Assembly: GCF_014217255.1 (NCBI RefSeq)
Contig: NZ_CP059404.1
Coordinates: forward strand, 620,001-684,000
Source of the DNA: Corynebacterium incognita
Lineage (GTDB): Bacteria > Actinomycetota > Actinomycetes > Mycobacteriales > Mycobacteriaceae
Reading direction: 5' to 3'
DNA length: 64,000 nt
Below, one piece after another: positions 1-9,372 of the stretch; the first letter of the stretch is position 1; each line of letters starts with the position of its first letter. A program made the position numbers and the translations under genes. Below the pieces are notes generated by a model. The model had not been told where the DNA came from, searched no databases, and saw nothing but the letters and a program-made list of their open reading frames with translations.

Positions 1-809
1 CGGACAAGCCGGTCATCGCGGACATCACCTTCACCGCCCGCGAGGGCGAGAAGGTCGCGCTCGTTGGCGAGTCCGGCGGCGGCAAGTCCACCATCGTCAA
101 CCTGCTGCTGGGCCTGTACCGCCCTGGCGCCGGTTCCCTGTCCGTGCTGGGCCACGACGTCAGGGATCTGACGGCCGAGCGGCTGCGGGCGTCGATAGGC
201 GTGGTCTTCCAGGAGCCGGCGCTGTTTTCTGGGACCATCGAGAACAACATCGCCTACGGCAAGCCGGGCGCCACCCACGAGGAGATCGTGGCCGTGGCCA
301 AGCGCGCCAACGCCCACGACTTCATCGAGGCCTTCCCGGACGGCTACCAGACCGTCATCGGCGAGCGCGGCCTCAAGCTTTCCGGCGGGCAGAAGCAGCG
401 TGTGGCCGTGGCGCGCGCCATGCTGAAGGACGCCCCGGTCCTACTTCTCGACGAGGCGACCTCCGCCCTGGACACCAAGTCCGAGCGCGCCGTGCAGGCG
501 GGCCTCGATGAGCTCATGAAGGACCGCACCACCTTGATCATCGCCCACCGCTTGTCGACGATCGCGAACGTCGACACCATCATCACCCTCGACGCCGGGC
601 GGATTGCCGAGATCGGCTCGCCCGATGAGCTGGCACAATCCGGCGGCATCTACGCCGAGCTGCTCAAGCTCACCGCCTCCACCTCCGCAGCCGACCGCCA
701 GCGGTTGAAGAAGTACGGCTTCATCGGCGACGCCCGCATCAGTGAGCACGAGGAGCAGGACGAGCATGCGGCGGAGAGCGAGCCCGGCGCGGAGGCTGCG
801 GAGCAATAG
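1..809 (+). CDS. ABC exporter, C-terminal ATPase domain (5' end outside window)
   Basis: The frame is open from the window edge (first full codon at base 3), so this is the C-terminal part of a longer protein. It carries a complete nucleotide-binding domain: Walker A GESGGGKST near bases 69-95, Q-loop VFQEPALFSGTI, signature LSGGQKQRVAVARAM, Walker B VLLLDEATSALD, and switch His in IIAHRLSTI. The FSGTIENNIAYG segment after the Q-loop is typical of exporters with fused membrane and ATPase domains, so the missing N-terminus probably holds six membrane helices. The last 25 or so residues are acidic (Glu/Ala-rich) and look like a disordered tail. Substrate cannot be deduced. The next gene starts 39 bases downstream with its own promoter. 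Confidence 0.9.
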   Translation, partial: DKPVIADITFTAREGEKVALVGESGGGKSTIVNLLLGLYRPGAGSLSVLGHDVRDLTAERLRASIGVVFQEPALFSGTIENNIAYGKPGATHEEIVAVAKRANAHDFIEAFPDGYQTVIGERGLKLSGGQKQRVAVARAMLKDAPVLLLDEATSALDTKSERAVQAGLDELMKDRTTLIIAHRLSTIANVDTIITLDAGRIAEIGSPDELAQSGGIYAELLKLTASTSAADRQRLKKYGFIGDARISEHEEQDEHAAESEPGAEAAEQ

Positions 810-835
810 CCTTTCAGGTGCCCCGCCCACCGCGC

Positions 836-848
836 TAAGCTGGCGGCT
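836..848 (+). promoter_or_regulatory. Putative -10 element for leaderless aecD
   Basis: TAAGCT at 836-841 is followed by 7 nt and then the ATG at 849, with no Shine-Dalgarno. This matches leaderless corynebacterial promoters. A weak -35 candidate (TTTCAG, 812-817) lies 18 nt upstream. Inferred from spacing only. Confidence 0.5.
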
Positions 849-1988
849 ATGAAGCAGCTTGGCTTAGAACAACTCCGCGCCCGCCAGACCGCGAAGTGGA
901 CGGTGTTCGAGGACGACGTCCTGCCGTTGTGGATCGCGGAATCGGACTTCCCTATCGCCCCGGAGGTCAAGTCCGCGGTGGCGGCGGCGGTGGAGGCCGA
1001 CACGGTGGGCTACCCGCCCGCGCCCGCGGCGACCAACTTTGGGCTGGCCGTGGCTGATTTCTACGAGGTCCGCTACGGCTGGCGCCCCAACCCGGATAAC
1101 GTCATGTGGATCGGCGACGTGGTCCGCGGGCTGAACCTTGCCATTACGTATTTCACCCGCCCGGACTCCGCGGTGGTGGCCCCCGCCCCGGCCTACCCGC
1201 CGTTCCTGGCGCTGCCGGAGGCCACGGGCCGGGAGATGATCACCGTCTCCGCCGAGGGAGGTCTGGACTTGGGACAGATCGAGGAAGCCTTCGCCCGCGG
1301 CGCGGGCAGCATCTTGTTGTGCTCCCCGCACAACCCGCTGGGCTACAACCACGACGAAGTCACACTGTTCCACTTGGTGGAACTGGCGGAGCGCTACGAC
1401 GCCCGCGTGCTCGTGGACGAGATCCACGCCCCGCTCGTTCTGGACGGCCAGCACATCCCGGTAGCCAGCCTGGGAGAGAAGGCGGCGCGGCGCTGTATCA
1501 CGGTGACCTCCACGTCCAAGGCGTGGAATGTGGCCGGACTCAAGTGCGCGCAGATGATCTTCTCCAACCCCGAGGACGTCACGCGCTGGGCGCAGCTGCC
1601 GCACATCATCAAAGACGGCACGTCCCCCCTGGGCATCGTCGCGGCGGAGGCGGCCTATTCCCGGGCACGGCGCCACGTGGACGAGCAGGTGGAGGAGCTG
1701 CGCCGTCTGCGGGACCAGGCCTATGATCTGCTGACCGCGCAGATCCCCGGCATCGTGGCCACGCGCCCGAGCGCGACATACCTGATGTGGCTGGATTTTT
1801 CCGGCACCGCGATTGGCGATGAGGAGCACCCGGCCCGGTGGTTGCGTCAGCACGCGCGCGTGGCGTTGAACGAGGGCACGGACTTCGGCCCCGGCGGGGC
1901 GCATCACGCGCGCCTCAACTTCGCTACCACCCCGGAAATCCTGGAGAAGGCCATCACTCGCATGGCCGCCGCCATCGAGCGCGCCTAG
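849..1988 (+). CDS. aecD: Cystathionine beta-lyase / C-S lyase (MalY/PatB type)
   Basis: A 379-residue fold-type I PLP enzyme of the MalY/PatB family. It cleaves the C-S bond of cystathionine and related thioethers (S-aminoethylcysteine in C. glutamicum) to give homocysteine or thiols, pyruvate and ammonia, in the cytosol. Visible family features are the start KWTVFEDDVLPLWIAESDF, the CSPHNPLG loop, VDEIHAPL with the cofactor-contacting Asp, and the Schiff-base Lys in TSTSKAWNVAGLK (Lys224). Length is normal for the family. In C. glutamicum aecD directly precedes brnQ, as here, which supports the name. A perfect 12-bp stem-loop follows the stop. Confidence 0.9.
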   Translation: MKQLGLEQLRARQTAKWTVFEDDVLPLWIAESDFPIAPEVKSAVAAAVEADTVGYPPAPAATNFGLAVADFYEVRYGWRPNPDNVMWIGDVVRGLNLAITYFTRPDSAVVAPAPAYPPFLALPEATGREMITVSAEGGLDLGQIEEAFARGAGSILLCSPHNPLGYNHDEVTLFHLVELAERYDARVLVDEIHAPLVLDGQHIPVASLGEKAARRCITVTSTSKAWNVAGLKCAQMIFSNPEDVTRWAQLPHIIKDGTSPLGIVAAEAAYSRARRHVDEQVEELRRLRDQAYDLLTAQIPGIVATRPSATYLMWLDFSGTAIGDEEHPARWLRQHARVALNEGTDFGPGGAHHARLNFATTPEILEKAITRMAAAIERA

Positions 1989-1997
1989 GAGTTCCTC

Positions 1998-2027
1998 GCC
2001 ACTTCACCCCCATTCGGGTGAAGTGGC
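1998..2027 (+). terminator. Stem-loop after aecD
   Basis: A perfect 12-bp inverted repeat (GCCACTTCACCC / GGGTGAAGTGGC) with a 6-nt loop lies 9 bases after the aecD stop. There is no U-tract, so it is either a U-less actinobacterial terminator or an mRNA-stabilising hairpin that partly separates aecD from brnQ. Confidence 0.6.
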
Positions 2028-2121
2028 ACCCCGGCAGTTCCTATTCCCATTCCGTGCAACTAACATCCCACACAATGAAAATTGCTGATGTGTGCGCATA
2101 GCTTAAGGAACGGAGACCACC

Positions 2122-3576
2122 ATGACTGCAACGCCACAGGGGGCGTCGACAAGCTCCCCCAGTAACGCCACCGGCCGGGGAGGCCTGGATACCAAGGCCA
2201 TCATTATTACCTCCCTCATGGTCTTTTCCATGTTCTTCGGCGCGGGCAACCTCATCTTCCCGCCCGAGGTCGGCGTGGGCGCCGGCACCAACTTCTGGCC
2301 AGGCATCGTCGGCTTCCTTATCGCCGGCGTGGCCCTGCCGGTCATCGCCATCATCGCCGTGGCCATCTCCGGCTTTGGCGTGCGCGACCTCGCCAACCGC
2401 GGCGGCGCACTGTTCGGCGTGGTGTTCTCCGCGTTGGTGTACCTGTCCATCGGCGTGTTCTACGCCCTGCCCCGCACCGGCGCGGTGTCGATGGAAATCG
2501 CCATCACCCCGCTGACCGGGCTGGACTCCACCCTGGCCAGCTTCATCTTTAACCTGCTGTTCTTCGGCGTCTCTCTGGCGCTGTGCTGGGCGCCCAACGC
2601 CATCCCGGATACCCTGGGCAAGTTCCTCACCCCGGCGCTCGTGGCACTGCTGGCCATCCTCATTACGCTGACGATGTTCCGCTTCGAGCGCGTCCCCGCC
2701 GCCCCCGCCGAGGACTACGCCGAGTCCCCCGCGGTCACCGGCCTGCTCAACGGCTACCTCACCATGGATGCGCTGGCCGGCCTGGCCTTCGGCATCGTGA
2801 TCATCTCCTCGCTGCGCTCCAAGGGCTTCAAGCCGGGCCCCACCCTGGTCCGCTCGACCATCATCACCGGCACCATCGCCGGCGTGCTGTTGGCGGCCAT
2901 CTATCTGGGCCTGGCACTCATTGGCCAGACCATCCCGGACGCCGGGCGTTTCGACGGCGGCGCGGCCCTGTTGGCGGAAGCCGCTCATCGCGCCCTGGGC
3001 ACCCCGGGCCAGCTGGCCCTGGCCGCCATCGTTATCCTGGCCTGCCTCACCACCGCCGTGGGCCTCATCTCCGCCACCAGCGAGTTCTTCCACGAGCTCG
3101 TCCCGGCCGTGAGCTACCACGCGTGGGCCACCATCTTCGCCGTGGGTTCTATCGCCATGGCCACCCAGGGCCTGTCCCAGGTGCTGGCCATCGCCGCGCC
3201 GGTGATTTCCTTCCTGTACCCTCCGGCCATCACGCTGATGATTCTGTCCATCATCGAGCCGCTCTTCCGCCGCCAGTTCTCCTTCCACTGGACCTACCGG
3301 GTGGCCATCTGGGTCGCGGTGGTCTGGTCCGCTATCTCCGTCACGGTCTCCCTCGGCGCGGAAGCGCTGGCCCCGGTGGTCGCGTGGGCGCCGGGTCAGT
3401 CCAACGACGTCGGCTGGGCTCTGCCCACCATTGCCGCGGCTCTCGTGGGCCTGGCGCTGGACTTTGCCACCCGCAACTCCCGTCCGCTCGAACTCAGCGC
3501 CGCGGCACAGGCCGCTCGGCGCGAGCACGACAACGCTGACGCACACGAAGAAGTTAATGCCACGGTAAGGCGCTAA
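2122..3576 (+). CDS. brnQ: Branched-chain amino acid:cation symporter BrnQ
   Basis: A 484-residue LIVCS-family carrier that takes up isoleucine, leucine and valine, probably with Na+. After a polar 30-residue N-terminus the protein has about twelve hydrophobic segments. The first begins MVFSMFFGAGNLIFPP, the hallmark of BrnQ carriers. The last 40 residues are polar and probably cytoplasmic. A good ribosome site (AAGGAACGGAG, 2105-2115) precedes the ATG. BrnQ is encoded just downstream of aecD in C. glutamicum, so both sequence and order agree. A strong terminator follows. Confidence 0.95.
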   Translation: MTATPQGASTSSPSNATGRGGLDTKAIIITSLMVFSMFFGAGNLIFPPEVGVGAGTNFWPGIVGFLIAGVALPVIAIIAVAISGFGVRDLANRGGALFGVVFSALVYLSIGVFYALPRTGAVSMEIAITPLTGLDSTLASFIFNLLFFGVSLALCWAPNAIPDTLGKFLTPALVALLAILITLTMFRFERVPAAPAEDYAESPAVTGLLNGYLTMDALAGLAFGIVIISSLRSKGFKPGPTLVRSTIITGTIAGVLLAAIYLGLALIGQTIPDAGRFDGGAALLAEAAHRALGTPGQLALAAIVILACLTTAVGLISATSEFFHELVPAVSYHAWATIFAVGSIAMATQGLSQVLAIAAPVISFLYPPAITLMILSIIEPLFRRQFSFHWTYRVAIWVAVVWSAISVTVSLGAEALAPVVAWAPGQSNDVGWALPTIAAALVGLALDFATRNSRPLELSAAAQAARREHDNADAHEEVNATVRR

Positions 3577-3606
3577 CTGCACGGAATAGTGATGCCTTCG
3601 CTCCTG

Positions 3607-3656
3607 TTGTAGGGGACGGTACCTGATGTAAAAGGGGCCGTCCCCTACAACTTTTT
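3607..3656 (+). terminator. Rho-independent terminator after brnQ
   Basis: A perfect 13-bp inverted repeat, TTGTAGGGGACGG (3607-3619) with CCGTCCCCTACAA (3638-3650), is followed by CTTTTTAG. It ends the aecD-brnQ transcription unit. Confidence 0.85.
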
Positions 3657-3669
3657 AGACGAGGATTTT

Positions 3670-4707
3670 ATGACTTCCGCAACTTCCGAGACTTCCCCAG
3701 CGCCCACAAACGCAAACGATATCCCACTGTCCATCGTGGACTTTTGCACCGTGTACGAGGGCGAGGACGCGCACCAATCCATGCGCAACTCGGTGGAGCT
3801 CGCCCAGCACGCGGAGAAGCTAGGCATCAAGCGCATCTGGTACTCCGAGCACCACAACATGAAGACCATTACCTCTTCTTCCCCGGCGGTGCTCATCTCC
3901 CATATCGGCGCACACACCTCTACTATCCGGCTAGGTTCCGGCGGTGTGATGCTCCCCAACCACGCCCCCTACGTAGTGGCGGAGCAGTTTGGCACGCTGG
4001 CCTCGCTGTACCCCAACCGCATTGATCTTGGCCTCGGTCGCGCTCCTGGCACGGACATGAACACCTTGGGCCGCGCCCTACGGCGGGACGCCCACTCGGC
4101 CGAGCGTTTCCCGGAGGACATCAAAGAACTGCAGGGGTTCTTGTCCAACTCCTCACCAATCCCTGGGGTGCAGGCCGTGCCGGGCACCGGGACGAACGTG
4201 CCCATCTACATCCTCGGCTCCTCAATGTACGGCGCGTCCCTGGCCGCGAAGTTCGGGCTGCCCTACTCCTTTGCCTCCCACTTCGCTCCGCAGCACCTGG
4301 AGGCCGCCACCACGTACTACCGCGACAACTTCACCCCGTCCGAATACTTGGACGAGCCCTATGTCATCGCGGCGGTCAACGTGGTGGGCGCGGAGACACC
4401 CGCAGCCGCGGACGAGCTGTGGGAGCGCGTGAAGCGCAAACAAGTCAAGGCCTTCTTCGGCCGGGATCGCTACCTCACCGACGAACAGGTGGAGCAGATC
4501 TTGAACTCTTTCCAGGGACAGCAGGCCATTGATATGCTGCGCTACTCCGCCATCGGCGACGCCGAGACCATCCGCCAGGAGCTGCTCGATTTCAAGGAGA
4601 CTGCCAACGCGGACGAGCTTATGGTGTCCCTACAAGCCACCAACCACCAGGAAACGATGACTAGTCTTGACGTTCTGGCGCAGGGCTGGGGCCTGGGCGC
4701 GGACTAG
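3670..4707 (+). CDS. Luciferase-like (LLM) flavin-dependent monooxygenase
   Basis: A 345-residue protein of the bacterial luciferase-like superfamily (single-subunit LLM oxidoreductases, often annotated alkanal monooxygenase). It has the expected (beta/alpha)8 motif order: SIVDFCTVYEGE at the N-terminus, IWYSEHHNM, the phosphate-binding RLGSGGVMLPNHAPY strand-loop, IDLGLGRAPGTD, and IYILGSSMYGASLAAKFGLPY. Such enzymes use reduced flavin and O2; the substrate cannot be predicted. The start is 13 bases after the brnQ terminator's T-run, with GAGG-like bases just upstream. A homologue sits in the same place next to brnQ in C. glutamicum, so the neighbourhood is conserved even though the function is unclear. 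Confidence 0.88.
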   Translation: MTSATSETSPAPTNANDIPLSIVDFCTVYEGEDAHQSMRNSVELAQHAEKLGIKRIWYSEHHNMKTITSSSPAVLISHIGAHTSTIRLGSGGVMLPNHAPYVVAEQFGTLASLYPNRIDLGLGRAPGTDMNTLGRALRRDAHSAERFPEDIKELQGFLSNSSPIPGVQAVPGTGTNVPIYILGSSMYGASLAAKFGLPYSFASHFAPQHLEAATTYYRDNFTPSEYLDEPYVIAAVNVVGAETPAAADELWERVKRKQVKAFFGRDRYLTDEQVEQILNSFQGQQAIDMLRYSAIGDAETIRQELLDFKETANADELMVSLQATNHQETMTSLDVLAQGWGLGAD

Positions 4708-4722
4708 GCGTGCCCCGGCGTG

Positions 4723-4751
4723 CGCGAGGGGGATACTGGCTCCCCCTCGCG
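4723..4751 (+). terminator. GC-rich hairpin after the LLM oxidoreductase
   Basis: A perfect 11-bp stem (CGCGAGGGGGA / TCCCCCTCGCG) with a 7-nt loop starts 15 bases after the stop. No T-run follows, so this is a probable U-less terminator. Confidence 0.6.
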
Positions 4752-5010
4752 GGGCCCTCTCCCTTCCCGGGGGTAGAGGGCATAACATGCAGTGCACAAC
4801 TCATCAATAAATTGTCAACAATGCACAGTGTTAATAACCTGAAGGATTCTCAGCTTTTCCCACCAATGAAGCCTTATACCCCTGTGCGGCACCTGCACAA
4901 ACTCCGGTAGTAAACTATTGAAACCCACATAAACAGCTGTTTTAAACGTGAGACACCCTCATATCTGGCCACAAACGGTTTTATGCAGGGAAGTTATATT
5001 TCATAAATTC

Positions 5011-5074
5011 TTAGACAACTCGGCCTACCCCCACCGTTTCAAAGTTCTGACTGTCTAACACTTTCATCTAATAT
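5011..5074 (+). promoter_or_regulatory. Putative promoter and operator of the GntR gene
   Basis: The 370-bp gap 4752-5119 is clearly AT-richer than the flanks and holds no convincing gene. Near its end TTCTGA (5045-5050), 18 nt, TAATAT (5069-5074) forms a plausible promoter about 45 bases before the start codon. TTAGACA (5011-5017) and TGTCTAA (5052-5058) form an inverted repeat, and the second arm lies inside the promoter spacer. That would suit autoregulation by the GntR product; this is inference. Confidence 0.4.
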
Positions 5075-5119
5075 GTGGGAGTCTATACCGGCTAAGAAAC
5101 GGTTCTGAAGGGAATTACT

Positions 5120-5917
5120 GTGCCACCAAAGAAATCTACGCAGCAGCACCTGAAGATCATGGAGCATCTTCGTGCGCAGATCGACAGCGGGGAGCTCAAG
5201 CCCGGCGATCAGCTGCCTAGTGAGGCGGAGATGTGCGCGGAGTTCAACACCTCTCGCGGTCCCGTCCGCCAAGCGATCGCCGCGTTGCGCGCCGAGGGAG
5301 CCATTTCCTCCGGCCGTGGCCGTCGTTCCGTCGTCCTGTCCGCAAACAAGGCCGAAAGCTTCGAAGCCATCCTCTCCACCACTTCCTGGTTGGAAGAGAT
5401 CGGCCTCGAGCCCGGCGCGGAAACCCAGTGGATGGCGCGACGCCCCGCTCCCGCCAACGTTGCTCAGGGCCTGTCCCTCAACGAGGGCGACCCCATTATC
5501 TTCGTCTACCGCAAGCGCCTTGCTGACGGCCAGGCCATCGCACTCGAGCGCCTCTACTTCCCGCTCGAAGTTGGCCAGAAGATCCTCAACTTCGACGCCG
5601 ACAACGGCTCTATTCATGCTCACCTGCGCGAAGAGGGCGTAGAATTCGACAACGTTCGCCGCACTTTGGTCTTTAGCCAGGCCACCGCTGAGGACGCACC
5701 GCTGCTCGAAGTCGAGCCCAACGCACCGCTCATCAAGGTGTACCTGGAAGCCTCCGACCACGTGGGAACCCCGATGGAATACGCCGAGGTTCTATACCGC
5801 CCGGACTACCTGAAGTTCGCCACCTCCAACGTACGCGGCGGCTTCTCCCCCATCGAGATCACCGTCGATCTCCCGCCGGAGCCCCTGGCTCTCATCGAGG
5901 AAGAAGGCGACAACTAG
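5120..5917 (+). CDS. GntR-family regulator with UTRA effector domain
   Basis: A 265-residue transcription regulator of the HutC subfamily. Residues about 10-75 form the winged-helix domain ([20 protein letters not shown], then [17 protein letters not shown]). Residues about 95-245 read as a UTRA ligand domain, including [19 protein letters not shown] and LERLYFPLE. The start is GTG at 5120, chosen for the GAAGGGA ribosome site 7 bases upstream. The gene is immediately followed on the same strand by a solute-binding-protein importer, so it is a candidate regulator of that operon. The effector cannot be read from sequence. The acidic end EEEGDN is likely disordered. Confidence 0.85.
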   Translation: MPPKKSTQQHLKIMEHLRAQIDSGELKPGDQLPSEAEMCAEFNTSRGPVRQAIAALRAEGAISSGRGRRSVVLSANKAESFEAILSTTSWLEEIGLEPGAETQWMARRPAPANVAQGLSLNEGDPIIFVYRKRLADGQAIALERLYFPLEVGQKILNFDADNGSIHAHLREEGVEFDNVRRTLVFSQATAEDAPLLEVEPNAPLIKVYLEASDHVGTPMEYAEVLYRPDYLKFATSNVRGGFSPIEITVDLPPEPLALIEEEGDN

Positions 5918-5963
5918 GCCGCCACCGCCGCGGTCCACTGATTCGCATACTTCGCACCGTTTA

Positions 5964-6010
5964 CCCACCCCGCCCACACCTGGACACGGTTGTGGCGGGG
6001 TGGGTTTTGT
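5964..6010 (+). terminator. Terminator between gntR and the ABC importer
   Basis: CCCACCCCGCCCACA (5964-5978) pairs with TGTGGCGGGGTGGG (5991-6004) with one bulged C, then TTTTGT follows. It ends only 16 bases before the next start codon, leaving almost no room for a leader. Confidence 0.75.
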
Positions 6011-6014
6011 CCAC

Positions 6015-6026
6015 TATTATTCCGGT
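6015..6026 (+). promoter_or_regulatory. Putative -10 for leaderless importer operon
   Basis: TATTAT (6015-6020) is followed by 6 nt and the ATG at 6027, with no ribosome site. A -35 candidate TTGTGG (5990-5995) lies 19 nt upstream, inside the descending arm of the gntR terminator. Confidence 0.4.
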
Positions 6027-7562
6027 ATGCGCAAGCACTCTCTCTCCGCCAAACTAATAGGGTTCGGCGCCGCTCTCGGCGTGATGTCGGTGTTGTCCGG
6101 GTGCAGCGCCGGGCACACCGCCGTTAGCGTTCCCAGTGGCGCCGAGTCCCACGCAGTGACTGTGGCGTCCACGTCCAGTGCCGCCTCCCTGGACTTCACC
6201 ACCACCGGCGGCGCGGCCATCCCTGCGGCGCTCGTCAGCAACGTCTACGAAACGCTGGTGGTCATCGATCCCGATACCGGCGGCATCACGCCCCACCTGG
6301 CCACCTCGTGGGACGTCAATGACCGCGGCACCGAATACACCTTCCACCTGCGCGAAGGCGTGAAGTTCTCCAACGGTGACGAGTTCACCGCGGACACCGC
6401 CGCTTTCTCCATCAACTACGTCAAGGACGCCTGGTCCAACGGCCGTAAGGCGCAGATGGACGTCGTCAAGCACGCCGAGGTCGCAGACAAGCACACGCTG
6501 AAGGTCACCCTGGAACGCCCCTCCCAGTCCTGGCTGTGGTCCATGTCCACGGCCACCGGCGCCATGATGTCCCCGGCCTCCGTAAAAACCCTGACCACCG
6601 ACCCCGTGGGCACCGGGCCTTTCGACGTCTCCGGCTTCAGCCCCGGCGAATTCATCGCGCTGTCCGCGCGCGAGGACTACTGGGGTGAGAAGGCGGCCTC
6701 CGATGTAACCATCCGCTACTTCGCCGACGCGATGGGCTCCATTAACGCCCTGCAGTCCGGCGACGTGGACCTGGTCTGGGCGATGCAGGCGCCCGAGCTG
6801 CTGGGCAACCTCCCGGACACCTACCCGGTGACCGTGGGCACCACCAACGGTGAGGTCCTGCTGTCGCTGAACAACGACGCCGCGCCTTTCGACGACCCGC
6901 GGGTGCGTCAGGCCGTCGGCTACGCCATCGACCGTCAGGCGGCCAACGACATCGTCTTCGACGGCCTGGCCACCGACACCGGCGGTGCGCCCGTGCCGCC
7001 CACGGATCCCTGGGCCAGCGACAAGGACTACTTCCCGCACGACAAAGACAAGGCGCGGGCGCTACTGCGCGAGGCCGGTGCGGAGGGCGCGACGGTCACC
7101 ATCACCTCGCCGACCCTGCCCTATACCCAGGCGCTCAGCGAATTCCTCTACTCCGAGCTGACCCAGGTGGGCTTCAACGTCGAGCTCACATCCGCCGAGT
7201 TCCCCGCCGTGTGGCTGGGCACCGTGATGGGCGCCAAGGACTACCAGGCCTCACTCGTCGCGCACGTAGAACCCCGGGACATCCCCGCGCTGTTTGGCAA
7301 CCCGGACTACTACCTCAACTACGACAACGCGAAGGTCCGGGACCTGCTGGCGCGGGCCGACGCCACCGCCGACGAGGATCAGTCCACCGCGCTGATGCGC
7401 CAAGCCATCGACCAGATTATGGCCGACGCCGGCGCGCTCACCCTGGCGAATATGCCGAATATCGTGCTCACCCAACCCGGTCTTCAGGGCGTGCACCCGG
7501 ACCAAGTCTCCGATCACATCGACCTCTCCGACCTCACACGCAAGGAGGACAGCAATGGCTAA
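6027..7562 (+). CDS. ABC importer solute-binding lipoprotein (SBP family 5, peptide/nickel type)
   Basis: A 511-residue secreted lipoprotein counted from ATG 6027. A GTG at 6000 would add nine residues but lies inside the preceding terminator. The signal peptide is MRKHSLSAK, a hydrophobic stretch, then lipobox LSGC with Cys26. The mature part is a family-5 (DppA/OppA/NikA) binding protein: [49 protein letters not shown], and the [16 protein letters not shown] segment typical of this family. It would be anchored to the outer membrane face and deliver oligopeptides, nickel or a similar ligand to the two permeases encoded next. Its stop overlaps the next gene by 8 bases, indicating translational coupling. 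Confidence 0.9.
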   Translation: MRKHSLSAKLIGFGAALGVMSVLSGCSAGHTAVSVPSGAESHAVTVASTSSAASLDFTTTGGAAIPAALVSNVYETLVVIDPDTGGITPHLATSWDVNDRGTEYTFHLREGVKFSNGDEFTADTAAFSINYVKDAWSNGRKAQMDVVKHAEVADKHTLKVTLERPSQSWLWSMSTATGAMMSPASVKTLTTDPVGTGPFDVSGFSPGEFIALSAREDYWGEKAASDVTIRYFADAMGSINALQSGDVDLVWAMQAPELLGNLPDTYPVTVGTTNGEVLLSLNNDAAPFDDPRVRQAVGYAIDRQAANDIVFDGLATDTGGAPVPPTDPWASDKDYFPHDKDKARALLREAGAEGATVTITSPTLPYTQALSEFLYSELTQVGFNVELTSAEFPAVWLGTVMGAKDYQASLVAHVEPRDIPALFGNPDYYLNYDNAKVRDLLARADATADEDQSTALMRQAIDQIMADAGALTLANMPNIVLTQPGLQGVHPDQVSDHIDLSDLTRKEDSNG

Positions 7563-8535
7563 GTCGATGCTGACCAAGATCGCGGACCTCATCGGCCGCT
7601 TCCTGCTTACTTTGTTCGTGGCCTCCGTGGTCATCTTCCTGCTCATGCGCGCCGTGCCGGGCAACCCGGCGCGCGTGGCCCTGGGCGTTAACGCCACCGA
7701 CGAGGCCGTCGCCGAGCTCACCGAGTCCCTCGGCCTCAACCGGCCGCTGCTCACCCAATACTGGGAGTGGCTCAGCGGGCTGCTCCGCGGGGACTTCGGC
7801 ACCTCCCTGGCCTCACAGACCGACATCACCCCGCTGGTGCTCGACCGCGCCCAGGTCTCCTTCATTCTTATTGGGCTGTCGCTGCTGCTGGCCCTGGCCA
7901 TCGCGTTGCCGATGGGCACGTGGCTGGCCGCGCGCAACGGCACCCCGGCCGCAGGCGTGGTTTCCGCGCTGGTGCAGGTGGGCATCGCGGTGCCTAGCTT
8001 CCTCGTCGGCATCGTGCTGGTGGCCCTCTTCGCCATCGGCGCGGGCTGGGTCCCCGCGAACGGCTGGGTGCCGCCGAACCAAGACTTCGGTGGTTTCGTG
8101 GCGCGCCTTATTCTCCCCGTCATCGCCTTGGCCATGGTGCAGGCCGCCATTCTCACCCGCTATACTCGCTCCGCGGTGTTAGACGTGCTCGGCCAAGATT
8201 ACCTGCGCACCGCCCGCGCGCTGGGCCAGTCCCGCCGCGAGGCGCTCCTGCGCCACGGCCTGCGCAACGCGGCGTTGCCCATCATCACGGTGGCCGGCGT
8301 GCAGCTGACCACGCTGGTGGTGGGATCCGTGGTCATCGAGAATGTCTTTGTCATCCCCGGCCTCGGCTCCATGCTTCTCGACGCCGTGGGCACCCGTGAC
8401 CTCACCACCGTCCAGACCCTCGTCATGATGCTCGTGGCCTTCACCCTGGTGGTGAACCTGGTCGTGGACGTGGCCTACCGCATCGTCGACCCGCGCCTGC
8501 GCCCCGGCGCGGCGCCCGCACGGAAGGGGGCTTAA
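7555..8535 (+). CDS. ABC importer permease, DppB/OppB type
   Basis: A 326-residue integral membrane protein with about six hydrophobic segments. The N-terminal [17 protein letters not shown] matches the conserved start of DppB-like permeases. The ATPase-contacting EAA loop is seen as [23 protein letters not shown] around residues 218-240. The start overlaps the lipoprotein gene and an AAGGAGGACAGC ribosome site lies just upstream. The next permease begins 4 bases after the stop, so this is clearly an operon. Confidence 0.92.
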   Translation: MAKSMLTKIADLIGRFLLTLFVASVVIFLLMRAVPGNPARVALGVNATDEAVAELTESLGLNRPLLTQYWEWLSGLLRGDFGTSLASQTDITPLVLDRAQVSFILIGLSLLLALAIALPMGTWLAARNGTPAAGVVSALVQVGIAVPSFLVGIVLVALFAIGAGWVPANGWVPPNQDFGGFVARLILPVIALAMVQAAILTRYTRSAVLDVLGQDYLRTARALGQSRREALLRHGLRNAALPIITVAGVQLTTLVVGSVVIENVFVIPGLGSMLLDAVGTRDLTTVQTLVMMLVAFTLVVNLVVDVAYRIVDPRLRPGAAPARKGA

Positions 8536-8538
8536 GCC

Positions 8539-9372
8539 ATGACTTCGCTTCTTCGCCGTCTCCCCGCCACCGGTTGGGTGGGGCTCGTGCTCGTCGCCCT
8601 CACGTTGTTGACCGCGCTGGTGTCGCTGGTGTGGACTCCTTATGATCCCACCTATGCCGACGCCGCCGCCCGCCTGCAGGGCCCTGGCGCCGAACACCTT
8701 TTGGGCACGGACCGCTACGGCCGGGATACCCTCTCACGCATCATGGCCGGCGCGCAGATCACCGTCTTCGTGGGCCTGGTGGCCGTGGGCATCTCCGCGC
8801 TCGTCGGCGTGCCCTTGGGCATGCTCGCGGGCATGCGCCGCGGCGGCTTCGTCGACGCGCTGGTGGGCCGCACCAACGATCTCCTGCTCGCGTTCCCGGC
8901 GCTGCTCACCGCCATCATGGCCGGCGCCGTATTCGGCGCCTCCACCCTCACCGCGATGGCGGCCATCGGTATCGCGGGTATCCCGGCGTTCGCGCGCCTG
9001 ACCCGCTCCGGCACCCTGCAGGTCATCAACCAGGACTATATTTCGGCCGCCCGGATCTCGCGCGTGCCCCACCTCATCATCGCGGTGCGCCACGTCCTGC
9101 CGAATATCCTGGGCCTTATCATCGTGCAGGCCTCCGTGGCCTTCGCCCTGGCCATCCTGGCCGAGGCCGGCCTGTCCTACCTGGGCCTGGGCACCCCGCC
9201 GCCGACGCCGTCGTGGGGGCGCATGCTCCAAGACTCCCAGACCATGCTGGGCACCGACCCCTTGCTGGCGGTATTCCCGGGTGTGGCCATCGCGCTCACC
9301 GTTCTAGGATTTAATCTGCTGGGCGACGGCCTGCGCGACATCTTCGATCCCCGCATGAAAGGACGCCGCTGA
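8539..9372 (+). CDS. ABC importer permease, DppC/OppC type
   Basis: A 277-residue permease with about five to six membrane segments. The motif HLLGTDRYGRDTLSRIMAGA is diagnostic for DppC-type subunits. The EAA loop reads DYISAARISRVPHLIIAVRH. It would pair with the preceding DppB-type subunit to form the membrane channel. The stop codon overlaps the ATG of the ATPase gene (TGATG). Confidence 0.92.
   Translation: MTSLLRRLPATGWVGLVLVALTLLTALVSLVWTPYDPTYADAAARLQGPGAEHLLGTDRYGRDTLSRIMAGAQITVFVGLVAVGISALVGVPLGMLAGMRRGGFVDALVGRTNDLLLAFPALLTAIMAGAVFGASTLTAMAAIGIAGIPAFARLTRSGTLQVINQDYISAARISRVPHLIIAVRHVLPNILGLIIVQASVAFALAILAEAGLSYLGLGTPPPTPSWGRMLQDSQTMLGTDPLLAVFPGVAIALTVLGFNLLGDGLRDIFDPRMKGRR

Noticed and set aside
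864..1907. Long antisense ORF opposite aecD (and similar long ORFs opposite brnQ, lepA, valS, rne, folC)
   Set aside because: Predicted products are Arg/Gly/His-rich with no motifs, and each lies opposite a gene with clear family motifs. In high-GC DNA such shadow frames stay open by chance.
4710..4910. 66-codon ORF in the gap before gntR
   Set aside because: It starts inside a terminator hairpin, changes composition abruptly and has no ribosome site or recognisable sequence.
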